A stretch of DNA of 64,000 bases from Hoeflea ulvae (GCF_026619435.1 NZ_JAOVZQ010000001.1:441501-505500), one strand, 5' to 3'; counted from the first letter of the stretch, positions 40,517 to 50,010 are shown. Numbers and translations: made by a program. The notes: generated by a model from the sequence alone, not told the origin.

Positions 40517-41281
40517 TTGTTTGCGGCGCTGATGCCGGCGGGACTGGAACCCTGGGTCGCCATGGTTCTGGTGTCGGCGAGCTTTTTCACCTCGGCGCTG
40601 ACCGTGTCGGTCGGCATCGGCGGCGGTGTCGCCATGCTGGCGCTGATGGGCTATCTGGTCCCCGTCGCGGCCATCATTCCCTTGCACGGCGTGGTGCAGC
40701 TGGGCTCCAATGTCGGCCGCGCGGCGATTCTGCGCAGCCATGTTGCCTGGACCTGCCTGGCCGCCTTCCTGATTGGCGCCATTCCCGGAGCCTGGGCGGG
40801 CAGCAGTGCCGTCGGCGCCCTCTCCGATTCGGTGCTCAAGGCGGCTCTCGGGTTCTTCATCCTGCTGATCACCTGGCTGCGGCTGCCGCGTCTGGCCGCG
40901 ATCCGGCTTCCCGGTTTCGCCCTTACCGGCGCCATCACCACCTTTCTCACCATGATCTTCGGCGCCACCGGACCGTTCAACGCGGTCGTGCTGTCCAAGA
41001 CCTTTCCCGAACGGTTGCGGTTCCAGGCCACAACGGCTGCGGTGATGAGCCTGCAGCACCTGGTCAAGACCATCGCCTTTGCCTTGGCCGGCTTCGCCTT
41101 TGCGCCCTGGCTGCCGCTGATCGCGGCTATGATTGTCACCGGACTGGCCGGAACCTGGGTGGGGGCGAACATCCTGCGCAAGACATCCGAGAGCCGCTTT
41201 CAATTGATCTTCAGGCTCTGCCTGACCCTGCTTGCCATCGACCTGATCCGGCGCGGTGTTGCCGGAATGGCGCATGGTTAG
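40517..41281 (+). CDS. Sulfite exporter TauE/SafE (TSUP) family permease
   Basis: This inner-membrane protein of about eight helices has 254 residues from the TTG at 40517. It shows the TSUP duplicated pattern VGIGGGVAMLALMGYLVP, and TGAITTFLTMIFGATGPFNA in the second half. No ATG fits. A CTG at 40493 is placed better: GGGGAG lies 6 nt before it and it overlaps the stop of the preceding gene, which would add eight residues (LSAADPAS). TSUP proteins carry sulfite, sulfoacetate or other organic anions. Taurine breakdown makes sulfite, but this gene is 33 kb from that cluster, so no link is claimed. Confidence 0.85.
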   Translation: MFAALMPAGLEPWVAMVLVSASFFTSALTVSVGIGGGVAMLALMGYLVPVAAIIPLHGVVQLGSNVGRAAILRSHVAWTCLAAFLIGAIPGAWAGSSAVGALSDSVLKAALGFFILLITWLRLPRLAAIRLPGFALTGAITTFLTMIFGATGPFNAVVLSKTFPERLRFQATTAAVMSLQHLVKTIAFALAGFAFAPWLPLIAAMIVTGLAGTWVGANILRKTSESRFQLIFRLCLTLLAIDLIRRGVAGMAHG

Positions 41282-41514
41282 CATTGGTTTAAGTTTATCC
41301 CGGTATAAATGGGGTCTTGCAGGAATAGGACTTGAACGGACAGCCGCCCCAGCGTAATTCGCCACAGCCTCTCATCATAAGCATGTTCCGGCGCGCAAGC
41401 GAACGGAAACCGACGCCCGGCAACGGGCGCTGGAGGGTTGAAAACGCCTGCCATGTGCATCTGCCGGAAGGTCATTCGTAAAGTTGAGTTTAATACAGGT
41501 CGGGAATTGAATTA

Positions 41515-41667
41515 ATGGGCAAAACAGTCGTATCCGCATTCGCTTTTGCAATTGTGGTCATTCTGTCCGCATCGGCTTTCGCACCGCGCAGCGTCGCTCA
41601 CTCGCCCAAGGGCTGCACCCCCGCCTATGGCGTGGATCCCTGCGCCGTTCAGGCCAGCACCGACTGA
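41515..41667 (+). CDS. Small secreted protein, 50 aa
   Basis: A 50-codon frame from ATG 41515 encodes a basic start and a hydrophobic stretch (VVSAFAFAIVVILSASAFA) that looks like a signal peptide, cleaved near ASAFA. About 27 mature residues follow, including two cysteines (KGCTPAYGVDPCAVQ) that could form a disulfide. I do not recognise it. The signal-like segment and codon use resemble a real gene, but there is no strong ribosome-binding site. The 233 bp upstream hold no clear feature. Confidence 0.5.
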   Translation: MGKTVVSAFAFAIVVILSASAFAPRSVAHSPKGCTPAYGVDPCAVQASTD

Positions 41668-41793
41668 TCTTCAGGATCATCTTGCAGGATCGGGCGACAG
41701 CGCCTGGTCCGGTGCCCGGGCTACGGATCTGCCGCCGGCCCGGCGCCTGCGGCCGTCACGGGCAGTTCATTCCGGACATGACCGTGGCGGGCT

Positions 41794-42597
41794 TCAGGCC
41801 ATCAGCCACAGGCCGACGAGGCCGAGTGTGCCCACGGCGATGCGCCACCAGGCAAACACGGCAAAGCCGTGCCGCGAGACAAAGTCCAGCAGGCCGCGCA
41901 CAACGATCACGCCGGCAATGAAGGCCATGACAAAGCCGACCACGATGGTGACGATGTCATCATAGGCGAGCTTGTCGTAATTCTTGTACAGATCCAGCGT
42001 GAAGGCGCCGACCATGGTCGGCATGGCGAGGAAAAACGAAAATTCCGCGGCCGAGCGCTTGTCGGCGCCCATCAGTAGCGCGCCGGCGATGGTCGCGCCC
42101 GAGCGCGAGGTGCCCGGAATCATCGCCAGGCACTGGAACAGTCCGATCTTGAACGCCAGCGGCAGCGGATAATCCATCACATTGGTGTATTTCGGCGTGA
42201 GCTTCATCCGGTCGATCACAAGCAGGATCACACCGCCGCCGATCAGCACCCAGCAGATCAGCGCGGTCGATTCGAACAGCACCGACTTGATGAAGCCATG
42301 CGCGAAGGCGCCAATCACCGCTGCCGGCAGGAATGCCAGCAGGATCGCGCCGACGAATCGCCGCGCCCGGGCGCTGGACGGAAGCTCCATGGCGAGTTTC
42401 CACAGCCTTGCGAAATAGACCGACAGGATTGCCAATATGGCGCCGAGCTGGACCAGAACCTCGAAACTGTTGCCGGGAGATTTGAAACCGAGGAAATGCC
42501 CCGCCAGCAACAGATGCGCGGTCGAAGACACCGGAACAAACTCGGTGAGACCTTCGATGAGGCCGAGAAATGCCCCCACAATTGTCGACTCATTCAT
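41794..42597 (-). CDS. uppP: Undecaprenyl-diphosphatase UppP (BacA)
   Basis: This inner-membrane enzyme dephosphorylates undecaprenyl diphosphate to recycle the lipid carrier of peptidoglycan, and confers bacitracin tolerance. The start at 42597 gives 267 residues, the family norm, and the expected N-terminus ([20 protein letters not shown]). Signature regions are [15 protein letters not shown], with the catalytic glutamates, and [18 protein letters not shown], with the catalytic arginine. About eight membrane helices are visible. It is divergent from the GST gene. A small palindrome lies 27 bp upstream. Confidence 0.95.
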   Translation of the reverse strand: MNESTIVGAFLGLIEGLTEFVPVSSTAHLLLAGHFLGFKSPGNSFEVLVQLGAILAILSVYFARLWKLAMELPSSARARRFVGAILLAFLPAAVIGAFAHGFIKSVLFESTALICWVLIGGGVILLVIDRMKLTPKYTNVMDYPLPLAFKIGLFQCLAMIPGTSRSGATIAGALLMGADKRSAAEFSFFLAMPTMVGAFTLDLYKNYDKLAYDDIVTIVVGFVMAFIAGVIVVRGLLDFVSRHGFAVFAWWRIAVGTLGLVGLWLMA

Positions 42598-42623
42598 TCT
42601 GGTGCCTGTTCCCTGTCTCGACT

Positions 42624-42639
42624 GATTTTCACGAAAATC
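42624..42639. repeat. Palindrome upstream of uppP
   Basis: GATTTTC-AC-GAAAATC is a perfect 7-bp inverted repeat 27 bp upstream of the uppP start, in the 192-bp divergent region. It could be an operator, but no regulator can be named. Confidence 0.4.
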
Positions 42640-42696
42640 CAGATGGATCGCCCGTTTTGCCACAAAGTCGTTGCCAAAATCCGGTCAGTGATTCGC

Positions 42697-42725
42697 TTGT
42701 CTTGCGGTGGGCCAATCCCTATAGC
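42697..42725 (+). promoter_or_regulatory. Sigma-70-type promoter of the GST-queG unit
   Basis: TTGTCT (42697-42702) and TATAGC (42720-42725) are separated by 17 bp, giving a predicted start near 42732 and a leader of about 58 nt before the GST gene. Confidence 0.5.
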
Positions 42726-42789
42726 TTTATTTTCCGGAATCTGACCAGTCCCGCGCGTCGCGCCAACGAGAACGCCTCCAGCTTCAATA

Positions 42790-43482
42790 ATGCCAGTTCT
42801 TTATCATCACACAGTGTCCGCCGCCTCGCGCTTCGCGCGGGTGTGTTTCAACGAGGTCGATTTTGCCGCTGAGCTCAGGGAAGAGCTTCCGTGGGAACGG
42901 CGTCCGGAATTTCTCAAGCTCAATCCGGCCGAGACCTTGCCGGTGCTGGTGACCGACAATGGCCACGCCCTGTGCGGTCCGCATGTTATCGCCGAATGGC
43001 TCGATGAATCCTTCGGCGTGTTCAAGCGTGACCGGCGGCTGCTGGCCGAAAATCCGTTCAGCCGCGCCGAGATCCGGCGGCTGATGGAATGGTTCCTGGT
43101 CAAGTTCGAGCAGGATGTCGTGCGCCCGCTGGTCCGCGAACGCTTCATCAAGCTGCAACTGCCCTCGAGCAAGGGCGGCAGCGCGCCGGACCCGAAGATG
43201 CTGCGCACCGGCCGCGCCAATATCCGCCAGCACATGAAATACCTGTCCTGGCTCGCAGGCTCCCGCACCTGGCTCGCCGGCGACCGCTTGAGCTATGCCG
43301 ATCTCGCCGCTGCCGCCGCCCTGTCGGTGATGGACTATCTTGGCGAGATCGACTGGAACGAATATCCGCAGGCCAAGGAATGGTACCAGCGCATCAAGTC
43401 CCGCCCCTCGTTCAGGCCGCTTTTGACCGACCGGATCAGGAATTTGCCGCCGGTTGCGCATTACGCCGATCTCGATTTCTAG
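42790..43482 (+). CDS. Glutathione S-transferase family protein
   Basis: This 230-residue protein has a thioredoxin-like N-terminal domain (LYHHTVSAASRFARV, cis-proline segment ETLPVLVTDNG, and GSH-contact-type PHVIAEWLDE). A helical C-terminal domain has the GST-typical LAGDRLSYADLAAAAAL. It probably binds glutathione in the cytoplasm; no substrate can be assigned. The stop codon is 4 bp before the chosen queG start, so the two genes are probably cotranscribed. A good promoter stands 65 bp upstream. Confidence 0.88.
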   Translation: MPVLYHHTVSAASRFARVCFNEVDFAAELREELPWERRPEFLKLNPAETLPVLVTDNGHALCGPHVIAEWLDESFGVFKRDRRLLAENPFSRAEIRRLMEWFLVKFEQDVVRPLVRERFIKLQLPSSKGGSAPDPKMLRTGRANIRQHMKYLSWLAGSRTWLAGDRLSYADLAAAAALSVMDYLGEIDWNEYPQAKEWYQRIKSRPSFRPLLTDRIRNLPPVAHYADLDF

Positions 43483-43486
43483 CTCG

Positions 43487-44659
43487 ATGACTGGTTCCGG
43501 CCCCGAATCGTCCATGGTCATCACTGACGCAAGGGCGGCGCGGCTCAAGACTTTCCTGCGTAAGGAGGCCAAGGCGCTGGGATTTTGCGAGCTTGCCGTG
43601 ACCGGGTCCGATGCCGATCCGCAATTGCGTGAACGGCTCGATCACTTCGTTGATCTCGACCGGCATGGCTCGATGGCCTGGATCGCCGAAACGGTGGAAC
43701 GCCGCAGCGCCCCGCGCAATCTGTGGCCGGAAGCCCGATCGGTGATCATGCTGGCAATGAATTACGGCCCTCAGAGCGAGCCGCTTGCCAATCTCGAGCG
43801 GAAATCCAGCGCCAACATCTCGGTCTATGCCCGCAACCGCGACTATCACGACCTGATCAAGGGCAAGCTCAAGGAACTGGCCGGCAAATTTGCCTCCCGC
43901 TCGGGCGGCGACGTCAAGGTTTTTGTCGACACGGCCCCGGTGATGGAAAAGCCGCTGGCCCAATCCGCAGGCCTGGGCTGGATCGGCAAGCACACCAATC
44001 TGGTCAGCCGTACCCAGGGCTCGTGGCTGTTTCTCGCCTCGATCTTCACCACCGTTGAATTGCCCACCGATGACCGCGAGACCGATCATTGCGGCTCCTG
44101 CCGGGCCTGTCTCGATGCCTGCCCGACCAATGCCTTCCCCGCGCCCTACCAGATCGACGCAAGGCGCTGCATTTCCTATCTCACCATCGAGAACAAGGGT
44201 CCGGTTCCGCACGAATTCCGCCGCGCCATGGGCAACCGCATCTATGGCTGCGACGACTGCCTGGCCGCCTGTCCGTGGAACAAATATGCGGTGGCGTCGC
44301 ATGAGGCCAAGCTGATGGCGCGAGACGATCTGACGTCGCCGCCGCTCGCCGATTTTCTGAAGCTGGATGATGCGACTTTCCGGACATTTTTCTCCGGCTC
44401 ACCGGTCAAGCGGATCGGCCGCGACAGGTTCCTGCGCAATGTCCTCATTGCCGCCGGCAACAGCGGTGATCAAAGCCTGGTGCCTGAATGCGAAGCCCTG
44501 CTGGGCGACGCCTCCGCGCTGGTGCGGGGAGCTGCGGTCTGGGCGCTGTCGCAATTGAGCGAACCGGACCATATGAAGCGCCTGCAGGCCCGGACGCCCG
44601 CCGAACCCGACGATGACGTCCGCGCCGAATGGCGCATGGCCCTTGCGCCGGCTCCGTGA
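43487..44659 (+). CDS. queG: Epoxyqueuosine reductase QueG
   Basis: This cobalamin- and Fe-S-dependent enzyme makes the last step of queuosine in tRNA, epoxyqueuosine to queuosine. It has 390 residues from ATG 43487; ATG 43514 is an alternative. The C-terminal part has two [4Fe-4S] motifs: CGSCRACLDACPTNA and CDDCLAACPWNKYA, the second in the reverse ferredoxin pattern. The catalytic-aspartate region FVDTAPVMEKPLAQSAGLGW is present. HEAT-like repeats near the C-terminus (LVRGAAVWALSQL) aid tRNA binding in the family. It follows the GST gene directly. Confidence 0.93.
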   Translation: MTGSGPESSMVITDARAARLKTFLRKEAKALGFCELAVTGSDADPQLRERLDHFVDLDRHGSMAWIAETVERRSAPRNLWPEARSVIMLAMNYGPQSEPLANLERKSSANISVYARNRDYHDLIKGKLKELAGKFASRSGGDVKVFVDTAPVMEKPLAQSAGLGWIGKHTNLVSRTQGSWLFLASIFTTVELPTDDRETDHCGSCRACLDACPTNAFPAPYQIDARRCISYLTIENKGPVPHEFRRAMGNRIYGCDDCLAACPWNKYAVASHEAKLMARDDLTSPPLADFLKLDDATFRTFFSGSPVKRIGRDRFLRNVLIAAGNSGDQSLVPECEALLGDASALVRGAAVWALSQLSEPDHMKRLQARTPAEPDDDVRAEWRMALAPAP

Positions 44660-44707
44660 AACCATGGAGTGGCGACACCGAAATTGCATGAAAGGATGGA
44701 TTGGCAG

Positions 44708-45580
44708 ATGAATCTGATGATTTTCGGCGCCGGATTTTCCGGTCTCGCCATTGCCCGCGCGCTGGCAGGCGAATGTGACTTTGCCGGCGGCACCACCCGG
44801 AGCGAAACCCGCTTTGCCGAGCTGCGCGCGGCCGACCTGTCCCCGTTCCTCTATGATGGCGGCAGTCTCACCGACAATCTGCGCGAGCCGCTCGCCGAGG
44901 TCAGCCATCTGCTGATGTCGATTGCGCCGGATGACGACGGCGATCCTTTGCTCGAGAACTTGGGAGCCGGTCTGAAGCAGATCCTGCCGAAGCTCGAATG
45001 GATCGGCTATCTGTCGACGGTCGGGGTCTATGGCGATCACGGCGGCGCCTGGGTCGACGAGGACACGCCCTGCCGGCCAGTGTCCAAGCGTTCGGTGGCG
45101 CGCCGTGCGGCGGAAGACCAGTGGGCCCGGCTGGCCGCAGAGGCCGGCGTCCCGCTTGCCACCATTCGCCTCTCCGGCATTTATGGTCCGGGCCGCAACG
45201 CGCTCAAGACCATGCAGGCGGGCAAGGCGCGGCGGCTGATCAAGCCCGGCCAGGTGTTCAACCGGATTCACGTCGCTGATATCGGCGGCGCCACCGCTCT
45301 TCTGGCGCGGCAGAACCTTGGCGGCATCTACAATGTGACCGATGACAGGCCGGCGCCGCCGCAGCATGTGGTCGAATATGCCGCGAAACTCCTGGGCGTC
45401 CAACCGCCGCCGGAAATGGATTTCGACACCGCCGATCTGTCGCCGATGGCGCGGTCTTTCTATGGCGAAAACAAGCGTGTAGCCAATGCCCGGATCAAGG
45501 CCGCCGGCTACGAGTTTCTCAATCCGGACTATGAAGCAGGGCTCGACAATCTCTGGCGTAATGGAGAATGGGCCGGGTAA
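44708..45580 (+). CDS. NAD-dependent epimerase/dehydratase-like protein (extended SDR)
   Basis: This protein has 290 residues from ATG 44708; an ATG 12 bp earlier is possible. The N-terminal nucleotide loop is LMIFGAGFSGLAIARALAG, a GxGxxG motif, and the segment WIGYLSTVGVYGDHGG carries the serine/tyrosine-like region of atypical SDRs. Members resemble YeeZ/NAD-epimerase-like proteins, whose reaction is not established. The short spacing after queG (48 bp, same strand) suggests one transcript with the GST and queG genes. I cannot assign a substrate. Confidence 0.8.
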   Translation: MNLMIFGAGFSGLAIARALAGECDFAGGTTRSETRFAELRAADLSPFLYDGGSLTDNLREPLAEVSHLLMSIAPDDDGDPLLENLGAGLKQILPKLEWIGYLSTVGVYGDHGGAWVDEDTPCRPVSKRSVARRAAEDQWARLAAEAGVPLATIRLSGIYGPGRNALKTMQAGKARRLIKPGQVFNRIHVADIGGATALLARQNLGGIYNVTDDRPAPPQHVVEYAAKLLGVQPPPEMDFDTADLSPMARSFYGENKRVANARIKAAGYEFLNPDYEAGLDNLWRNGEWAG

Positions 45581-45707
45581 CACCGGCAGATCACTGCACT
45601 ACAGTTCCTGCTGCAACGCAACAAAAAGAAACAACAAGTGATTTCCCGCATCCTTTTTTGGCCCGGTTCGGTGTGCAACACACGGGCGAAACACAAGGAT
45701 CGAGAAT

Positions 45708-46091
45708 TTGACGTCAACAAAGCTTAACGCACGGGCCTCCGGATTGTTCCTTGCAGCCGTTATGACCGCTGCAACCACGCTCACCACCTTCACCCCGGCC
45801 TCTGCGGCTGCCCCGTCCTGCGGACGTGCGTCCTGGTATGCGCTGACCTCGCGCACCGCGTCGGGCGAACGCATGGACCCCTCCAAGCTCACCGCTGCGC
45901 ATCCGCGGCTCAGCTTCGGCACCAAGGTGGAAGTCAGCAACCCGCGCAACGGCAAGTCCGTGATCGTGCGCATCAATGACCGTGGTCCCTTCATCAAGGG
46001 CCGCATCATCGATGTCTCCAAGGCGGCCGCCGGTCATCTGGGCATGATCAAGGCAGGTGTCGCAAAGGTTTGTTTTCGCGTCATTTCCTGA
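45708..46091 (+). CDS. RlpA-like double-psi beta-barrel secreted protein
   Basis: This 127-residue exported protein consists of a signal peptide (GLFLAAVMTAATTLTTFTPA, cleavage near ASAAA) and one double-psi beta-barrel. The RlpA-typical ASWYALTSRTASGERMD, LSFGTKVEVSNPRNGKSV, the catalytic-type aspartate in INDRGPFIKGRIIDVS, and the C-terminal strand are all present. It lacks the SPOR domain of full RlpA, so septal peptidoglycan binding is not expected. The only start is a TTG at 45708, preceded by AAGGA. It is probably an envelope-associated lytic transglycosylase or its relative. Confidence 0.85.
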   Translation: MTSTKLNARASGLFLAAVMTAATTLTTFTPASAAAPSCGRASWYALTSRTASGERMDPSKLTAAHPRLSFGTKVEVSNPRNGKSVIVRINDRGPFIKGRIIDVSKAAAGHLGMIKAGVAKVCFRVIS

Positions 46092-46154
46092 TCCTGACCG
46101 GCTTGCCAGACCTGTCTGTCGCGCTATTGTGGCGCGGCAGCAGGGAGAGCTTAC

Positions 46155-47462
46155 ATGGCGCAGGCCGTCGACCAATCTGACAGGCAGCAGGCGCTGTCGC
46201 GGGAAATCGCCGCCCGGCGCGATGATCTTGTGGCCCTCACGCAGGATCTGATCCGGATTCCGACGCTCAACCCGCCCGGCGAGTTCTACCGCGACATCTG
46301 CGAATATCTCGCCCGCCGCCTGGAAAAATCCGGCTTCGCCATCGAGCTGCTGCGCGCCATCGGCACGCCCGGCGACAGCGAGCGTCATCCCCGCTGGAAC
46401 GTGATTGCCCGCCGCGAAGGCGGCCGCTCAGGGCCTTGCGTGCATTTCAATTCCCACATCGATGTGGTCGAGACCGGCGCTGGCTGGACCTTCGATCCCT
46501 TTGCCGGAACGGTGGCCGATAGCAGGATCTATGGCCGCGGCGCCTGCGACATGAAGGGCGGGCTGGCGGCCTCCATCATTGCGGCGGAGGCCTATGTCGC
46601 GCTGTGGCCGGACCATCCCGGCGCCATCGAGATCTCCGGCACGGCCGATGAGGAAACCGGCGGTTATGGCGGCGTCGCCTGGCTGGCCGAACAGGGCTAT
46701 TTCTCGCCCGAACGCGTCCAGCACGTCATCATTCCCGAACCGCTCAACAAGGACCGCATCTGCCTCGGCCATCGCGGCGTCATGTGGGCACAGATCAGCA
46801 CCCATGGCCGCATTGCCCACGGCTCGATGCCGTTTCTGGGCGATTGCGCCGTGCGCCACATGGGTGCGGTAATCTCCGAGATGGAGAACTCGCTGTTTCC
46901 GGCGCTGGCCAAAAAGCGCACCGCCATGCCGGTAGTGCCCGACGGCGCCCGGCAATCGACCATGAATATCAATTCCCTGCATGGCGGCCAGACCGAGCCG
47001 GAAGCCGGGTTCACCGGCTTTCCCTCGGCCTGCGTTCCCGATCGTGCCCGCATGGTCATCGACCGGCGCTATCTGATCGAGGAACAGGCAGATGAGGTGC
47101 GTGAGGAGATTGTCGCGCTGCTCGAGCGGGTCAAGGCCGAGAGGCCGGGATTTCGCTATGATTTCGAGGAGCTCTGGCAGGTCAGCCCGACCATGACCTC
47201 GGTGGAGTCACCGGTGGTCAAGGCGGTCGAGCGCGGCATTCGCTCGGCGCTGTCCTGCGAGCCGGTTCACGTGGTCTCGCCGGGCACCTATGACCAGAAA
47301 CATATTGACCGCATAGGTCGCTTGAAAGACTGTATTGCCTATGGACCCGGCATTCTCGATCTGGCGCATCAGCCGGACGAATATGTCGGGATCGACGACA
47401 TGATTGACTCGGCGAAGGTGATGGCCTTCGCTGTGGACGATCTTTTGCACGGACGCGCCTAA
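46155..47462 (+). CDS. M20 family amidohydrolase (ArgE/DapE group)
   Basis: This 435-residue cytoplasmic zinc enzyme opens a seven-gene operon. Metal and catalytic motifs are VHFNSHIDVVETGAGW, the bridging aspartate in YGRGACDMKGGLAASI, the catalytic glutamates in SGTADEETGGYGG, and the late histidine in DLAHQPDEYVG. Relatives hydrolyse N-acyl amino acids such as acetylornithine. Here the neighbours are a peptide-type importer and two oxidoreductases, so I infer that it removes an acyl or aminoacyl group from an imported compound. Arginine or lysine biosynthesis is less likely in this context. Confidence 0.85.
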   Translation: MAQAVDQSDRQQALSREIAARRDDLVALTQDLIRIPTLNPPGEFYRDICEYLARRLEKSGFAIELLRAIGTPGDSERHPRWNVIARREGGRSGPCVHFNSHIDVVETGAGWTFDPFAGTVADSRIYGRGACDMKGGLAASIIAAEAYVALWPDHPGAIEISGTADEETGGYGGVAWLAEQGYFSPERVQHVIIPEPLNKDRICLGHRGVMWAQISTHGRIAHGSMPFLGDCAVRHMGAVISEMENSLFPALAKKRTAMPVVPDGARQSTMNINSLHGGQTEPEAGFTGFPSACVPDRARMVIDRRYLIEEQADEVREEIVALLERVKAERPGFRYDFEELWQVSPTMTSVESPVVKAVERGIRSALSCEPVHVVSPGTYDQKHIDRIGRLKDCIAYGPGILDLAHQPDEYVGIDDMIDSAKVMAFAVDDLLHGRA

Positions 47463-47498
47463 GACAGCGCCGGGCCAACGGGAGTGAAGGAAATCTAC

Positions 47499-48989
47499 AT
47501 GACAAAGAACCCGATTGCGGCTGCAGCCGTTTCGATACTGGCGCTGGGACTGGCGCTCGGCGTCACGCCGGCGACCGCCGCCGGGATGGACGCCACCATC
47601 GGCATGCAGTTGGAGCCGCCGAATCTCGACCCGACGGGCGGCGCCGCGGCGGCGATTGACGAGGTGGTCTATGCCAATGTCTTCGAAGGCCTCACCCGTT
47701 TCGGCCCCGATGGCGCAATCCTTCCGGCGCTGGCAGAAAGCTGGGAGATTTCCGAGGACGGCCTCACCTATACATTCAAGCTGCATAGCGGCGTGACATT
47801 CCATGATGGTTCGGGTTTTGACGCCGAGGACGTCAAGTTCTCGCTCGACCGGGCCCGTGGTGACGAGTCGACCAATGCCCAGAAGGCACTGTTTGCCGAT
47901 ATCGCTTCGGTTGACGTCGTCGACCCCACCACGGTCAAGATCACCCTGTCCAAGCCGAACGGCTCGTTCCTGTTCAACCTGGCCTGGGGCGACGCGGTGA
48001 TCGTTGCGCCCGAGAGTGCTGACGGCAACGCGGCCAATCCTGTCGGCACCGGCCCGTTCAAATTCGCCGAATGGGTCAAGGGCGACCGCGTCGATCTCGA
48101 ACGCTATCCAGATTACTGGGGCGCGGCGGTCAAGCTCGATCATGTCACCTTCAAGTTCATCTCCGACCCGACCGCAGCCTTTGCCGCGATGATGGCCGGT
48201 GACCTTGATGCCTTCCCGGGCTATCCGGCGCCGGAAAACCTGGTCCAGTTCGAAGCCGATCCGCGGTTTTCCGTGATCATCGGCTCGTCCGAGGGTGAAA
48301 CCATTCTGGGCATGAACAACAAGAAGCCGCCGCTCGACAACATCTTGGTGCGTCAGGCGATTGCGCATGCCATCGACCGGCAGGCGATCATCGATGGCGC
48401 CATGTTCGGCTACGGCACGCCGATCGGCACCCATTTTGCCCCGCACAACCCGGCCTATGTCGATCTGACGGCGCAATCTGCCTATGACCCGGAGCAGTCG
48501 AAGGCGCTGCTGGCCGAGGCCGGTGTCTCCGATCTGACCCTGAGCCTGAAGCTGCCACCGCCGAGCTATGCCCGCCGTGGCGGCGAGATCATCGCGGCGC
48601 AATTGCGTGAGGTCGGCATCACCGCCGAGATCACCAATGTCGAATGGGCGCAATGGCTCGATGATGTCTTCAAGGCCAAGAATTTCGACCTGACCATCGT
48701 TTCCCACACCGAGCCGATGGATATCGACATCTATGGCCGTGATGATTATTATTTCCAGTATGGCGATCCGGATTTCAAGGCGATCATGGCCGATCTCGAC
48801 CAGGCCACCGATCCGGCCAAACGCACCGAGCTGATGCAGGCGGCGCAGACAAAAATCGCGGATGATTATGTCAACGCCTATCTGTTCCAGCTTGCCCGCA
48901 CCGGCGTCGCCGATGCCAAGCTCAAGGGTCTGTGGCTGAACTCGCCGACCCAGGCCAATGACATGACCGGTGTCCACTGGGAAGAGTGA
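47499..48989 (+). CDS. Peptide/opine-type ABC transporter, substrate-binding protein
   Basis: This 496-residue periplasmic receptor of the DppA/OppA class (SBP family 5) has a Sec signal peptide (MTKNPIAAAAVSILALGLAL, cleavage after TPATAA). No lipobox is visible. Family marks include the mature IGMQLEPPNLDPTGG, the LAESWEISEDGLTYTFKLHS module, and the FHDGSGFDAEDVKFSLDRA motif typical of family 5. AAGGA lies 7 nt before ATG 47499; an in-frame GTG 15 bp upstream is less likely. It is followed by two permeases and a fused ATPase. The ligand is not predictable from sequence. Confidence 0.92.
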   Translation: MTKNPIAAAAVSILALGLALGVTPATAAGMDATIGMQLEPPNLDPTGGAAAAIDEVVYANVFEGLTRFGPDGAILPALAESWEISEDGLTYTFKLHSGVTFHDGSGFDAEDVKFSLDRARGDESTNAQKALFADIASVDVVDPTTVKITLSKPNGSFLFNLAWGDAVIVAPESADGNAANPVGTGPFKFAEWVKGDRVDLERYPDYWGAAVKLDHVTFKFISDPTAAFAAMMAGDLDAFPGYPAPENLVQFEADPRFSVIIGSSEGETILGMNNKKPPLDNILVRQAIAHAIDRQAIIDGAMFGYGTPIGTHFAPHNPAYVDLTAQSAYDPEQSKALLAEAGVSDLTLSLKLPPPSYARRGGEIIAAQLREVGITAEITNVEWAQWLDDVFKAKNFDLTIVSHTEPMDIDIYGRDDYYFQYGDPDFKAIMADLDQATDPAKRTELMQAAQTKIADDYVNAYLFQLARTGVADAKLKGLWLNSPTQANDMTGVHWEE

Positions 48990-49059
48990 TACCTGATCGA
49001 GACCTGACGGCCGGGCGGGGGTCCGGCTGTCAGGCACTCATGGGAATGGACCCTGCCCG

Positions 49060-50010
49060 ATGACTGCCTATCTGCTCAGGCGCTTGCTTTCGCTGTGGCT
49101 CAGTCTCGTCGCGGCCAGCCTTGTCATATTCCTGGTCATGGAAGCCGTGCCGGGCGATCCGGCTTCCTTCATGATGGGCATCAATGCCGATCCGCAGGCG
49201 GTCGCCGCCTTGCGCCTCCAGCTCGGCCTCGATGAGTCGCTGCCGCTGCGCTATCTCGGCTGGGTGGCAGGGCTGCTGCAGGGTGATTTCGGCGTCTCCT
49301 ACACCTACCGGGTGCCGGTCTCCGAACTGATTGCCGAACGGGTGATGATCTCGCTGCCGCTGACGCTCTATGCGCTGGCGCTGTCGACCCTGATCGCCTT
49401 TCCCGCCGGCATCCTTGCCGCCTCGCGGCGCAATTCCGCCGCCGATCTCTCGGTGATGGGCGCGACGCAGCTCGGCGTGGCGATCCCGAATTTCTGGTTC
49501 GCGATGATCCTGGTGCTGATCTTCGCCATCAATCTGCGCTGGTTCTCCGCCGGCGGCTTCCCCGGATGGGACGCCGGCTTCTGGACCGCGATCAAGGCGC
49601 TGACATTGCCGGCCATCGCGCTGGCGCTGCCGCAGGCCTCGATTCTGGCGCGGGTGATGCGCTCATCGCTGATCGACACGCTGGACGAGGATTTCATGCG
49701 CACCGCCCGGGCCAAGGGCCTCAGCCGCAGCCAGGCGCTGTGGCGGCATGCGCTGCGCAACGCGCTGATCCCGGTGCTGACCATTTTGGGTCTGCAATTC
49801 TCTTTCTTGCTGGCCGGCGGCATCATCATCGAAAATGTGTTCTATCTGCCCGGCCTCGGCCGTCTGGTGTTCCAGGCCATCACCCAGCGTGATCTGATCG
49901 TCGTCCGCTCGGTGGTCATCCTGCTGGTCTTTGCCGTCATTGTGGTCACCTTTCTGGTTGATCTCGCCTATGCCGCCGCCGATCCGCGGCTCAGGAGGCA
50001 CAGGCGATGA
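49060..50010 (+). CDS. Peptide-type ABC transporter permease (DppB-like)
   Basis: This inner-membrane permease of the peptide importer has 316 residues and six helices. The N-terminus YLLRRLLSLWLSLVAASLVIF and the segment EAVPGDPASFM are characteristic of DppB/OppB. The coupling loop is RTARAKGLSRSQALWRHALR. It lies 70 bp after the substrate-binding gene and overlaps the second permease by 4 bp (ATGA). Confidence 0.93.
   Translation: MTAYLLRRLLSLWLSLVAASLVIFLVMEAVPGDPASFMMGINADPQAVAALRLQLGLDESLPLRYLGWVAGLLQGDFGVSYTYRVPVSELIAERVMISLPLTLYALALSTLIAFPAGILAASRRNSAADLSVMGATQLGVAIPNFWFAMILVLIFAINLRWFSAGGFPGWDAGFWTAIKALTLPAIALALPQASILARVMRSSLIDTLDEDFMRTARAKGLSRSQALWRHALRNALIPVLTILGLQFSFLLAGGIIIENVFYLPGLGRLVFQAITQRDLIVVRSVVILLVFAVIVVTFLVDLAYAAADPRLRRHRR

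Noticed and set aside
41278..41475. 65-residue minus-strand frame after the TSUP gene
   Set aside because: No ribosome-binding site, no signal or motif, and unusual composition. It may be chance.
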